Below, piece after piece: positions 9,364 through 15,791 of a stretch of 64,000 bases of DNA (position 1 is the stretch's first letter; each line of letters starts with the position of its first letter). The position numbers and the translations under genes were made by a program. The stretch comes from Paractinoplanes toevensis (GTDB lineage: Bacteria > Actinomycetota > Actinomycetes > Mycobacteriales > Micromonosporaceae), in NCBI RefSeq assembly GCF_018332695.1, contig NZ_BOQN01000021.1:1-64000 (forward strand), written 5' to 3'. The notes beneath the pieces are model-generated. The model saw only the letters and a list, made by a program, of their open reading frames with translations. It was not told where the DNA came from and did no database searches.

Positions 9364-9821
9364 CGGCGGCGATCGAGCAGCACCCGGACCACGTCGGCGC
9401 ACTGCCGGGCCAGGTCAGGATCCTCGGTCAGGTTCTCGACGAGCGTACGGGTTCCCTCTGCCGCGGTGTCCCGCACCTCCGCGGTGATCTCCGGCAGCGG
9501 CTCCGGCTGCTTGCCGCGCCGTAGCCGGTTCACCATCCGGACGGCATGCTTCACCGTGGACTCGGCGGTCTTGTCGACGAGTTGCTGGTAGACCGCCGTA
9601 GCCACGGCCAGGGCCACGGGCGACACGGTCAGCACCACAACGTCGATGCCGGACCCGAGCACCACACCAGGACCGGAACGCCGGCTCAGCACCCGCTTGG
9701 GATCTCGCAGAAAGGCGGCGCTCACGGCCTCGAACACCGACAGCTCGGCCGGGGCCAGTTCGGCGACGATATCGCGTCCGAAGCCGACCACGAACTCCGT
9801 GCCGCTGACAGGCTGCGTCAT
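9360..9821 (-). CDS. Small protein coupled to the M48 protease, unknown function
   Basis: This 153-residue protein has a GGAGGAG-type ribosome site. Residues ~53-78 (SGIDVVVLTVSPVALAVATA) form one hydrophobic segment; the rest is helical and charged, and the C-terminal region is rich in Glu, Asp and Arg. I do not recognise a named domain. Its stop codon overlaps the protease start by GTGA, so the two are made together and the product may be a regulator, adaptor or substrate of the protease. The 148 bp upstream show no further gene. Confidence 0.7.
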   Translation of the reverse strand: MTQPVSGTEFVVGFGRDIVAELAPAELSVFEAVSAAFLRDPKRVLSRRSGPGVVLGSGIDVVVLTVSPVALAVATAVYQQLVDKTAESTVKHAVRMVNRLRRGKQPEPLPEITAEVRDTAAEGTRTLVENLTEDPDLARQCADVVRVLLDRRR

Positions 9822-9969
9822 GCCGTCTCCTCCCCCGTGGGTGGCGCGGTATCACGAGATCGCCCGCACATGAACCGTCATCTCCACCGGTTGGACCATG
9901 GTAGGTCCGCGCACGGCGGGCGGGCCGAAGATTCCCCCGATATGGAATCCACAGCGGACCGTCACCGCG

Positions 9970-10596
9970 TCACCTGAAGGCGGCCACGTGGTCCACGACG
10001 AATTGGCGGAAGGTGCCCGCCGGCCGGCCGAGTATCGCGGGCACGTCGTCCGTGACCCAGTCCGAGTCGCCCTCGGCGAACAGTCTGATGGCCTGAGCAT
10101 TCATCTCCGCGATGCGCTCCGGAACGCCGGCATCGACCATGTCCTGTTTCTGCTCCTCGAAGGTGAGCGAGCGGAAGGTGATGGGCCGGCCGAGCACCGC
10201 GGAGAGCTCCTCGGCCGCCTCGGCGTAGGAGAGGCTCGCCGGACCGGTCGGCCAGTAGGTCTTGCCCGCGTGCCCTGCGGGTGAGGGTGAGTCGGACGAC
10301 ACCTTGCTGGTGACCTTCACGACGTGCGACACGCCCGCGGCGACGGCGCTGTCGATGACGGTGATCTCCTGGGCCGGGATCGCCGGACTCACCAGGATCA
10401 CGGCCGAGACGTCGCGCATCGCCGCGTCGACGGTGTCCCGATCATCAAGGTCACCGATGACGACGTCCACGCCGGCCTGCGCCGGCGCGGCGGCTTTCCG
10501 CGGGTCGCGCACCAGGACGCGGGCCGGCGTTTCGTGCTGGGCCAGCGACCGCGCCGCCTCGGCGCCCACCTTGCCGGCTGTCGTCATGAGGATCAT
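9970..10596 (-). CDS. NmrA-like NAD(P)-binding protein with internal deletion
   Basis: The 208-residue product begins MILMTTAGKVGAEAARSLAQ, a Rossmann start, although the usual TGATG.G glycine motif is altered to TTAGKVG. It continues VLVRDPRKA and DLDDRDTVDAAMRDVSAVILVSP, as in NmrA/QorB quinone-reductase-like proteins. After KVTSKVSSDSPSP it jumps straight to GHAGKTYWPTGPASLSYAEA, a segment normally found some 70-80 residues later. The family is about 285 residues, so the central substrate region appears deleted in frame near 10275-10290. The start overlaps the upstream SDR stop by ATGA. It may be inactive. MarR control is likely. Confidence 0.75.
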   Translation of the reverse strand: MILMTTAGKVGAEAARSLAQHETPARVLVRDPRKAAAPAQAGVDVVIGDLDDRDTVDAAMRDVSAVILVSPAIPAQEITVIDSAVAAGVSHVVKVTSKVSSDSPSPAGHAGKTYWPTGPASLSYAEAAEELSAVLGRPITFRSLTFEEQKQDMVDAGVPERIAEMNAQAIRLFAEGDSDWVTDDVPAILGRPAGTFRQFVVDHVAAFR

Positions 10597-11309
10597 GCGA
10601 GCCTCGCCAGGATCAGCTCGGCGTCGGCGCCGGTACGCAGTGACACTTCGCGACTCGACTCGCCGGGTGACCGGGAGAGCGCGACAGCGACGGCGCCGAC
10701 CTGCTCGGCACTGACCCAGGAGGCCTCGCCCGCCACCAGACGGGTCCGGACCGGGCCGAGCACGAGCGCGTGGATCCGCTTCTCGTCCCCGGCCTCGGCG
10801 GCGAGAACCCGCTGCATCATCAGTACGGCGGCCTGCTCCATGCTGACCAGCCCGCTGCCGGGAACGGGGTAGGCCGCGGACTCGCCCACGACGATCGCGT
10901 ACGCGCCGCGCCCGCTCAGCCGTGGCATGACGGCCCGGGCGACCGCCATGTGGGTCGTGGCAAGCCCGGTGAAAGCGTCGTCCCAGTCGGCGGCGTCAAT
11001 CTCCCACAGTCGCTTGCCGGCCCACCAGCCGCCGATGGGCGCTACCACGTCGTCGATGCCGCCGAGCCGGTCCTGCATCGTCACGGCGAGCGCCTCGGCG
11101 CCCTCGAAGGTCGAGTAGTCGTGGGCGAACAGGTGCAGGTGGCCGGTCGCCGCGTCGCCGAGCAGCTCGCGGAACTCGTCCGCGCGCTGCTCGGTCCGGG
11201 TCGGCACGACGACCTCGGCGCCGGTTGCGAGATAGGCGCGGACCGCGCCCTCGCCCACTGCGCCGTTGCCGCCAGGGATGAGGACCCGCCGAGCCGCTTG
11301 GTTCGTCAT
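10593..11309 (-). CDS. Short-chain dehydrogenase/reductase family protein
   Basis: The 238-residue product has the SDR nucleotide-binding loop GGNGAVGEG near the N-terminus. AYAIVVGESAAY occupies the catalytic Ser region and VSMEQAAVLMM the position of YxxxK. The Tyr and Lys of the canonical motif are not present there (MEQAA instead of YxxxK), so it may be an atypical or non-catalytic SDR. It leads a two-gene operon with the NmrA-like gene (4-base overlap) and is divergent from a MarR regulator across three copies of one palindrome, implying repression by that MarR and induction by a small phenolic or electrophile. Confidence 0.82.
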   Translation of the reverse strand: MTNQAARRVLIPGGNGAVGEGAVRAYLATGAEVVVPTRTEQRADEFRELLGDAATGHLHLFAHDYSTFEGAEALAVTMQDRLGGIDDVVAPIGGWWAGKRLWEIDAADWDDAFTGLATTHMAVARAVMPRLSGRGAYAIVVGESAAYPVPGSGLVSMEQAAVLMMQRVLAAEAGDEKRIHALVLGPVRTRLVAGEASWVSAEQVGAVAVALSRSPGESSREVSLRTGADAELILARLA

Positions 11310-11318
11310 CGAAACTCC

Positions 11319-11374
11319 TTGGTGAAACCAATGTTGGTCTCACCAACGTATCACGACTCTGTTGGCCGTACCAA
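11319..11374. promoter_or_regulatory. Three-copy MarR operator TTGGT-N3-ACCAA
   Basis: Three 13-bp palindromes lie in the 86-bp divergent spacer: TTGGTGAAACCAA (11319-11331), TTGGTCTCACCAA (11334-11346) and TTGGCCGTACCAA (11362-11374). The half sites TTGG/CCAA are conserved and the spacers vary. Position between the SDR start (11309) and the MarR start (11396) makes autoregulation plus repression of the enzyme operon the obvious reading. Confidence 0.8.
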
Positions 11375-11395
11375 CAAATCGGTTAGGATGACGAC

Positions 11396-11842
11396 ATGAC
11401 CGACCCTGGAGCGCCGGCCCTCCTGCGCAATCTGGCCAGCTGGCAGGCGGGGCGGGTCTCGACCCTCGGGGCCCGATTCACCGCGGCGCGGATGCCGCTC
11501 GAAGCGCGCTCCGACTTCGCCGTCCTCGCCACCCTGCGGGAGTACGGCGAGCTCAGCCAGACCGAACTGGGCCGGCGGCTGGGACTGGACCGCAACAACG
11601 TCAACGGCATCGTCACGCGCCTGGAGAACAACGGACACGTCGAACGGCGCACCGACCCGGCCGACCGGCGGCGCAACATCGTCGCCTCCACCGCAGCCGG
11701 CCTGCAGCACCTGGACGACCTGCACGCGCTCGCCCTCGACGTACAAAATGAATTGCTCGTCGCCCTTGATCCTGACGAACGTCACCAGTTGCGCGTCCTG
11801 CTGGAAAAGGTCCTGACCAGCCATCCGGCCCAGCCGGCCTGA
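11396..11842 (+). CDS. MarR-family transcriptional regulator
   Basis: This 148-residue protein has the MarR winged helix: YGELSQTELGRRLGLDRNNVNGIVTRLENNGHVERR places the recognition helix at LDRNNVNGIVTRLE, and DPADRRRNIVASTAAG is the wing (family consensus DxRD.R...T..G). Such dimers bind palindromes and release them on binding small phenolics or on oxidation. It is divergent from the SDR/NmrA operon with three operator copies between them. Length is typical. Confidence 0.92.
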   Translation: MTDPGAPALLRNLASWQAGRVSTLGARFTAARMPLEARSDFAVLATLREYGELSQTELGRRLGLDRNNVNGIVTRLENNGHVERRTDPADRRRNIVASTAAGLQHLDDLHALALDVQNELLVALDPDERHQLRVLLEKVLTSHPAQPA

Positions 11843-11951
11843 CAAAGGTCAGTCGCCGACCACACTTGGTTCCGGGCCTGCGCCGAAAGCCGCGACCGCG
11901 TGGCCCGCCGGCTCACCGGGCGGAGCCGCCGGCACCGGCGAACGCCGCGCA
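11843..11951. other. Spacer between convergent genes with weak hairpins
   Basis: The short hairpin CTGAC-AAAG-GTCAG (11839-11852) overlaps the MarR stop codon, and GGCGG-AG-CCGCC lies further on near 11929. They may end transcription from the MarR and CBS-BON genes, which converge here. No gene is seen. Confidence 0.35.
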
Positions 11952-12620
11952 TCAGGGCCGGAACGGTTCGGCGCTGAACGGATGCGTCTTGTGGATCCGT
12001 GAGCGGGCCAGTGCGGTGTCGTCGAAGCTGTCACGGATCTCGTTCACGACGCGGACGACTCCGGGTATCTGTGCGGTCAGCCGTGTCGCGATGGCGGCGG
12101 TGGTTCGGCGGCCGACGGTGCCGGTGAGCGTGACCACCCCCGCGTAGACGTCGGCCCGCACCTGGCTGCTGTCGATCCACAGGGTGCGTCGTAGGACGCG
12201 ATCGGTCACGTCCTGGCGGATGGCCGCGTCGGAGCGGGAGTAGGGGCGCAACAGGTCGGCGCGGGAGACGATGCCGACCAGCCGGCCGGACCCGTCGGTG
12301 ACCAGCAACCGTTTCACGTTCTTGGCTCGCATCTTCGTCGCCGCTTCGGACAGCGGTGCGTCCGGCGCGATGCTCAGCACGGGTTTGCTCATCACGTCCA
12401 CAGCTGCGGCGGCCCTGGTCGCCCGGGTCTTGCGGGGGGCGAGGGTCGCCAGCAGATCGGCTTCCGACACCAGACCCACCGGCCGCTCGTCGTGACCAAC
12501 GATCGGCACGGCACTCAGCCGGCGGCTGGTGAGGATGCCGGCGAGTTCCCTGAGCGGCGTGTCCTCGGCAGTAGTGATCACGGGGGCGGTCATGACGTCG
12601 CTGACCCGCCACGGTTGCAT
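11952..12620 (-). CDS. CBS-CBS-BON domain protein
   Basis: Two CBS domains fill residues ~5-120 (VSDVMTAPVITTAEDTPL; DVMSKPVLSIAPDAPL, VKRLLVTDGSGRLVGIVSRADLL). A BON domain follows at ~140-205 (VRADVYAGVVTLTGTVGRRTT, VPGVVRVVNEI). CBS pairs bind adenine nucleotides; BON domains associate with membranes or other proteins. Cytosolic sensing of energy state is the usual inference. I chose ATG 12620 (222 aa), which has GAGGTG seven bases upstream and aligns with the paralogue at 14475; an ATG at 12635 adds five residues. A 17-bp palindrome shared with the PucR region lies about 110 bp upstream. Confidence 0.87.
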   Translation of the reverse strand: MQPWRVSDVMTAPVITTAEDTPLRELAGILTSRRLSAVPIVGHDERPVGLVSEADLLATLAPRKTRATRAAAAVDVMSKPVLSIAPDAPLSEAATKMRAKNVKRLLVTDGSGRLVGIVSRADLLRPYSRSDAAIRQDVTDRVLRRTLWIDSSQVRADVYAGVVTLTGTVGRRTTAAIATRLTAQIPGVVRVVNEIRDSFDDTALARSRIHKTHPFSAEPFRP

Positions 12621-12728
12621 GGTCGTACACCTCATCTTCCCTGTCGATGGCCTGATCTGACCTGTCCATCGTGGCCGGGTGAGGCGTGAACCGTCAGGGT
12701 CGGCGACGGCGAGCTTGCGAGCGGCTGT

Positions 12729-12745
12729 TTGCCGACGGTCGGCAA
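12729..12745. promoter_or_regulatory. 17-bp palindrome, copy 1 (before CBS-BON gene)
   Basis: TTGCCGACGGTCGGCAA is a perfect inverted repeat around a central G. It lies in the 129-bp spacer upstream of the CBS-BON gene and just after the PucR stop. A near copy sits upstream of the PucR gene (14055-14071), making both candidate sites for that regulator. A terminator role is possible for this copy but does not explain the second one. Confidence 0.6.
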
Positions 12746-12764
12746 GCCGTGCCGGCGATGACCG

Positions 12765-14009
12765 TCATGCCGGGCCCGGCATCGGTTCCTGCGGCCAGTT
12801 GAGCATCTTGGCGCCGAGCACCGCCGCCTGCAGGGTGAACCGGTGCGCGGGGTCGGCCGGGTCGTAACCGGTCAGCGTCTTGATCCGGTCCAACCGGTAG
12901 GTGACCGTGCGCACCGAGACGTGCAGCCGTTTCGCCGACTCGGTGGCCACGGTGCCGGTGGCGAAGTAGGCGTCCAGCGTGTCCAGCAGCGGCCCGGCGC
13001 CGCCGCGCGCCTGGCTCAGCGGGCTGAGCACCGCTTGGACGAGGTCCACGATGGCGGGCTGGTCGCGCAGCAGGACCCGGTAGACGAGCAAGTCGTGAGC
13101 GTTGAGGACGGCCGTGTCGGTGTGGATCCGGCCGGCCATGGTGAGCGCCTCACGAGCCTCCTCGTAGGAGCGGGCGATGCCGTACAGACCGGGGTGGGCG
13201 CGCCCGACCGCCACCCGCCACGGTCGTCCGCGGGGCAGGCGGTCGAGCTCCTGATGCACGAGCCGGCCCAGCTCGTTGCCGGCGTCCATCGACGGCGACA
13301 GCCGGCCTGCCGCCGGGGAATCGGCCGGTGCCAGCACCACGAGTAGGCCGTCCTTGGTCGCGACGAGAACGTCGCGGTCGCCGAGCCGGTCGAAGATGAC
13401 CGCCTCGAGTGCGCTGATCGCCGCGTCGGCGTCCGGCAGCCGCCGGCTGGGGGCAGCCAATGCCACCTGATGGACCCGGGCGAGGTCGAGCCCGAACGGT
13501 TCGGCCCGTTCCACCAGCGTTCCCAGGTCGGAGTCGCCGCGCAGCAGGTCGTCGATCAGTTCCCGGCGCAGGGCCTCCTCCCGCCGGACCAGGTCACGAC
13601 GTGCCACCGCATAGCCTTCGGCAAGGGTCGCCACCGCCTTGTCGACGACCTGCAGCACCGCGGCGGCAGCCGCGCGGACCTCCTCACGGTCACGGGAGCG
13701 CACCACCATCGGCAGGTCCTGCCAGAGCCGACGCGCCGCCGACAGGTAGAGCTGCACCACCCGTCCCGCGGAGATGCCCTGCTCGGCCGCCTGCCGGCCG
13801 AGCAGACCGACCGCGTCCAACTCGCGGCGTTTGGCCGTACGCCCGTAGGTGGCCGCGTCGGCGAGCAACGTCAAGTAGTCACCGAGCAACTCGACCGGAA
13901 CGCCGCCGGCGTCCCGGCTAGCCCCTTCGGCGACCCCTACGAGCCAGGCATCGTCCGGCTCGGGTGCCGCCGGCCGGCGCCCGCCGCGTTGCCGGGAGCT
14001 GTCAGGCAT
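12765..14009 (-). CDS. PucR-family transcriptional regulator
   Basis: The 414-residue protein has an N-terminal helical sensor part, a GGDEF-like central region of the CdaR/PucR type (VHQVALAAPSRRL...VGRAHPGLYGIARSYEEAREAL, residues ~150-300) and a C-terminal PucR helix-turn-helix (FATGTVATESAKRLHVSVRTVTYRLDRI, about 345-385). Such proteins usually activate their targets. The gene lies between two CBS-BON genes and is flanked by two copies of a TTGCCGA-type palindrome, so it probably controls both CBS-BON transcription units. The inducer is unknown. Confidence 0.88.
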   Translation of the reverse strand: MPDSSRQRGGRRPAAPEPDDAWLVGVAEGASRDAGGVPVELLGDYLTLLADAATYGRTAKRRELDAVGLLGRQAAEQGISAGRVVQLYLSAARRLWQDLPMVVRSRDREEVRAAAAAVLQVVDKAVATLAEGYAVARRDLVRREEALRRELIDDLLRGDSDLGTLVERAEPFGLDLARVHQVALAAPSRRLPDADAAISALEAVIFDRLGDRDVLVATKDGLLVVLAPADSPAAGRLSPSMDAGNELGRLVHQELDRLPRGRPWRVAVGRAHPGLYGIARSYEEAREALTMAGRIHTDTAVLNAHDLLVYRVLLRDQPAIVDLVQAVLSPLSQARGGAGPLLDTLDAYFATGTVATESAKRLHVSVRTVTYRLDRIKTLTGYDPADPAHRFTLQAAVLGAKMLNWPQEPMPGPA

Positions 14010-14054
14010 CTGCCTCCCCCATCGTTCGGCACCACGGCCGCCCGTACACGTTCT

Positions 14055-14071
14055 TTGCCGATGGTCGGCAG
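14055..14071. promoter_or_regulatory. 17-bp palindrome, copy 2 (PucR / membrane-CBS-DksA spacer)
   Basis: TTGCCGATGGTCGGCAG matches copy 1 at 15 of 17 positions. It lies in the 151-bp divergent spacer between the PucR gene (start 14009) and the 14161 operon, well placed to control both. Together with copy 1 it defines a likely small regulon. Confidence 0.6.
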
Positions 14072-14160
14072 TGTAGACCCGCCAACTTCGTCCACCGCGC
14101 CCCTGTCACGGTCCGGTCGCGCCGGGTGAGCATTGAGGTCGATCGGATGGGAGGAAAGAC

Positions 14161-14409
14161 ATGCGATTCCGCAATCTCCGAGTGTCATGGGCGCTCGCCG
14201 CGGGCGCCGCCGTCGTCCTGTCGGCGGTGACGCTGCTGGTGAGTCGGGGCGTGATCGAGGCGCTGGTGTTCGTTCTGGTCGTCGCCGCGTTGGCCGGCAT
14301 GTACCGGCTGCGCCGGTATGCCCGGGCCGAACTGATCTACCGCCACCGCGCCGAACCGCGGGGGCCGACGTCGCCGGCCGGCGACCGTTCCGAGCGGGTC
14401 AGATCATGA
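14161..14409 (+). CDS. Small two-helix membrane protein
   Basis: The 82-residue protein has two hydrophobic segments, WALAAGAAVVLSAVTLLVS (about 10-28) and VIEALVFVLVVAALAGMY (about 31-48), followed by a basic cytosolic tail. I do not recognise a named family. It is the first gene of an operon, with a GGGAGGAAAG site upstream. Its stop region precedes the CBS-BON gene, and it may anchor or report to that protein at the membrane, which is inference from position only. Confidence 0.7.
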   Translation: MRFRNLRVSWALAAGAAVVLSAVTLLVSRGVIEALVFVLVVAALAGMYRLRRYARAELIYRHRAEPRGPTSPAGDRSERVRS

Positions 14410-14474
14410 CCGCTGTCACCGCCGACCGGCTGCCGTTCCACGGTGCGACCCGGTCGCTGCAGGAGAGGAGCACC

Positions 14475-15239
14475 ATGCCCCAGTGGCGCGTACGCGACGT
14501 GATGACCACCGAGGTGACCACCGCCCCCGTCGACGCCTCGGTCGCGGAAATCGTCACCCTGCTCGCCGAGCGCGAGATCAGCGCCGTGCCGATCGTCGAC
14601 ACCTTCGACGTCGTGCTCGGCGTGGTCTCGTGGACCGACCTGCACAAGAAGATCGAGATCGGTACGCCGGAAGCCTCGCCCCGCAGCGCTCGGTGGCGCC
14701 GGTGGGTGCCACCGAGCGTGCGCTGGCCGGAGGGCACCGCGGCCGAGGTGATGAGCGGCCCACCGCTGACCATCGCCGTCGACGCGTCGCTGCCCGCGGC
14801 GGCCAGAATGATGTACCGCGGCGACGTCGGCCGGCTGCTGGTGGTCGACGGCAACCATCGGCTGCGGGGCATCATCACCCGATCGGACCTTCTGAAGATC
14901 CACGCCCGGCTCGACGCCGTCATCCGTGATGAGGTGATGCACCGCGTCCTCGGTCACACGCTGACGATCCCACCCGGCACGGTCCAGGCCACCGTCGACG
15001 ACGGTGTCGTCATGCTCACCGGGCGGGTCGCAGACAGGACGACGGCCGTCGCGGCCGCCCGGTTGACCGAGGCGGTCCCCGGTGTCACCGGCATCGTCGA
15101 CCGGCTGGTTGTAATTCCGGACCACACCGTCCGGGACGCGGCCCCGGCGACCCGGCGCGACCCGGCGCACGGCCGGTGGATCGGGCGCCGGCCGGTCCAC
15201 GCCGAACAGAGCACCGCGAGGTCGGCGGCGCTGCGATGA
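14475..15239 (+). CDS. CBS-CBS-BON domain protein (paralogue)
   Basis: The domain order and sequence match the protein at 11952: MPQWRVRDVMTTEVTTAPVD starts CBS1, VMSGPPLTIAVDASLPAAARMM starts CBS2, and VQATVDDGVVMLTGRVADRTT marks the BON domain (~170-240). The 254-residue form starts at ATG 14475 behind AGGAGAGGAG. Another ATG at 14406 forms an ATGA overlap with the upstream gene but lacks such a site and does not align with the paralogue. Adenine-nucleotide sensing is the family expectation. It is in an operon with a small membrane protein and a DksA/TraR zinc-finger protein, which suggests a starvation or energy-stress role. Confidence 0.86.
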   Translation: MPQWRVRDVMTTEVTTAPVDASVAEIVTLLAEREISAVPIVDTFDVVLGVVSWTDLHKKIEIGTPEASPRSARWRRWVPPSVRWPEGTAAEVMSGPPLTIAVDASLPAAARMMYRGDVGRLLVVDGNHRLRGIITRSDLLKIHARLDAVIRDEVMHRVLGHTLTIPPGTVQATVDDGVVMLTGRVADRTTAVAAARLTEAVPGVTGIVDRLVVIPDHTVRDAAPATRRDPAHGRWIGRRPVHAEQSTARSAALR

Positions 15240-15271
15240 ACCCGGCGTCAAACCGTGAAAGGACCCGTCAC

Positions 15272-15592
15272 ATGACCAGCACCGTCCACGACCCGCTGGA
15301 CCGCCTCCGGGTCAGCCTGGAAGAGCAGTTCCTGCTGCACACCCAGGAACTCACCCAACTCACCGTCTCCAGCCGACAGCCGGACCTGGGCGGCCACGAC
15401 CGCGACACCATGACGGCACGGATCGAATCAACCCGCCGAGCGGTGGCCGAAACCGCTCAGGCGCTACGGCGCATCGCCGAGGGCAGCTACGGGACGTGCC
15501 AACGCTGTGGCGCCGGCATCCCGCTGGAACGGCTGGAGATCCGGCCGTACGCCCAGTTCTGCGTGCCGTGCCAGCGTCAGCAGACCGGATGA
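15272..15592 (+). CDS. TraR/DksA-type C4 zinc-finger protein
   Basis: The 106-residue protein has an N-terminal coiled-coil-like helix pair (LRVSLEEQFLLHTQELTQL, RIESTRRAVAETAQALRRI) and a C-terminal zinc finger CQRCG...CVPCQ, where GSYGTCQRCGAGIPLERLE is the signature of the TraR/DksA family. Such proteins enter the RNA polymerase secondary channel and tune transcription with ppGpp. ATG 15272 follows GAAAGGA; an upstream ATG at 15236 overlaps the CBS-BON stop as ATGA and is an alternative. The basic DxxDxA tip motif of true DksA is not obvious, so function may differ. Confidence 0.85.
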   Translation: MTSTVHDPLDRLRVSLEEQFLLHTQELTQLTVSSRQPDLGGHDRDTMTARIESTRRAVAETAQALRRIAEGSYGTCQRCGAGIPLERLEIRPYAQFCVPCQRQQTG

Positions 15593-15753
15593 CGCAGCGC
15601 CCGTATCAGACCCGCGTGCAGGTTGCCGCCGGGCGTCAGGCCGTCGTCATAGTTGTCCGGGCGACGCAGGATGCGGCTGCTCGCGGTCTCGGTGGTGCGC
15701 GGTCGAAGCCCATCGAGGACGCGGAATCCTCGCGGCATGGTGCCCCTTCGGAG

Positions 15754-15784
15754 GCCGGGATCCCGGCGTGGGCCGGGATCCCGG
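15754..15784. terminator. Tandem hairpins between convergent genes
   Basis: GCCGGGATCCCGGC (15754-15767) is repeated as GCCGGGATCCCGG (15772-15784) after a 4-base spacer. Each copy is self-complementary, and the two can also pair with one another to make a longer stem. Placed between the DksA/TraR gene and the oppositely oriented cellulase, it is a likely bidirectional terminator. The rest of 15593-15791 shows nothing. Confidence 0.55.
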
Positions 15785-15791
15785 TTGACCG

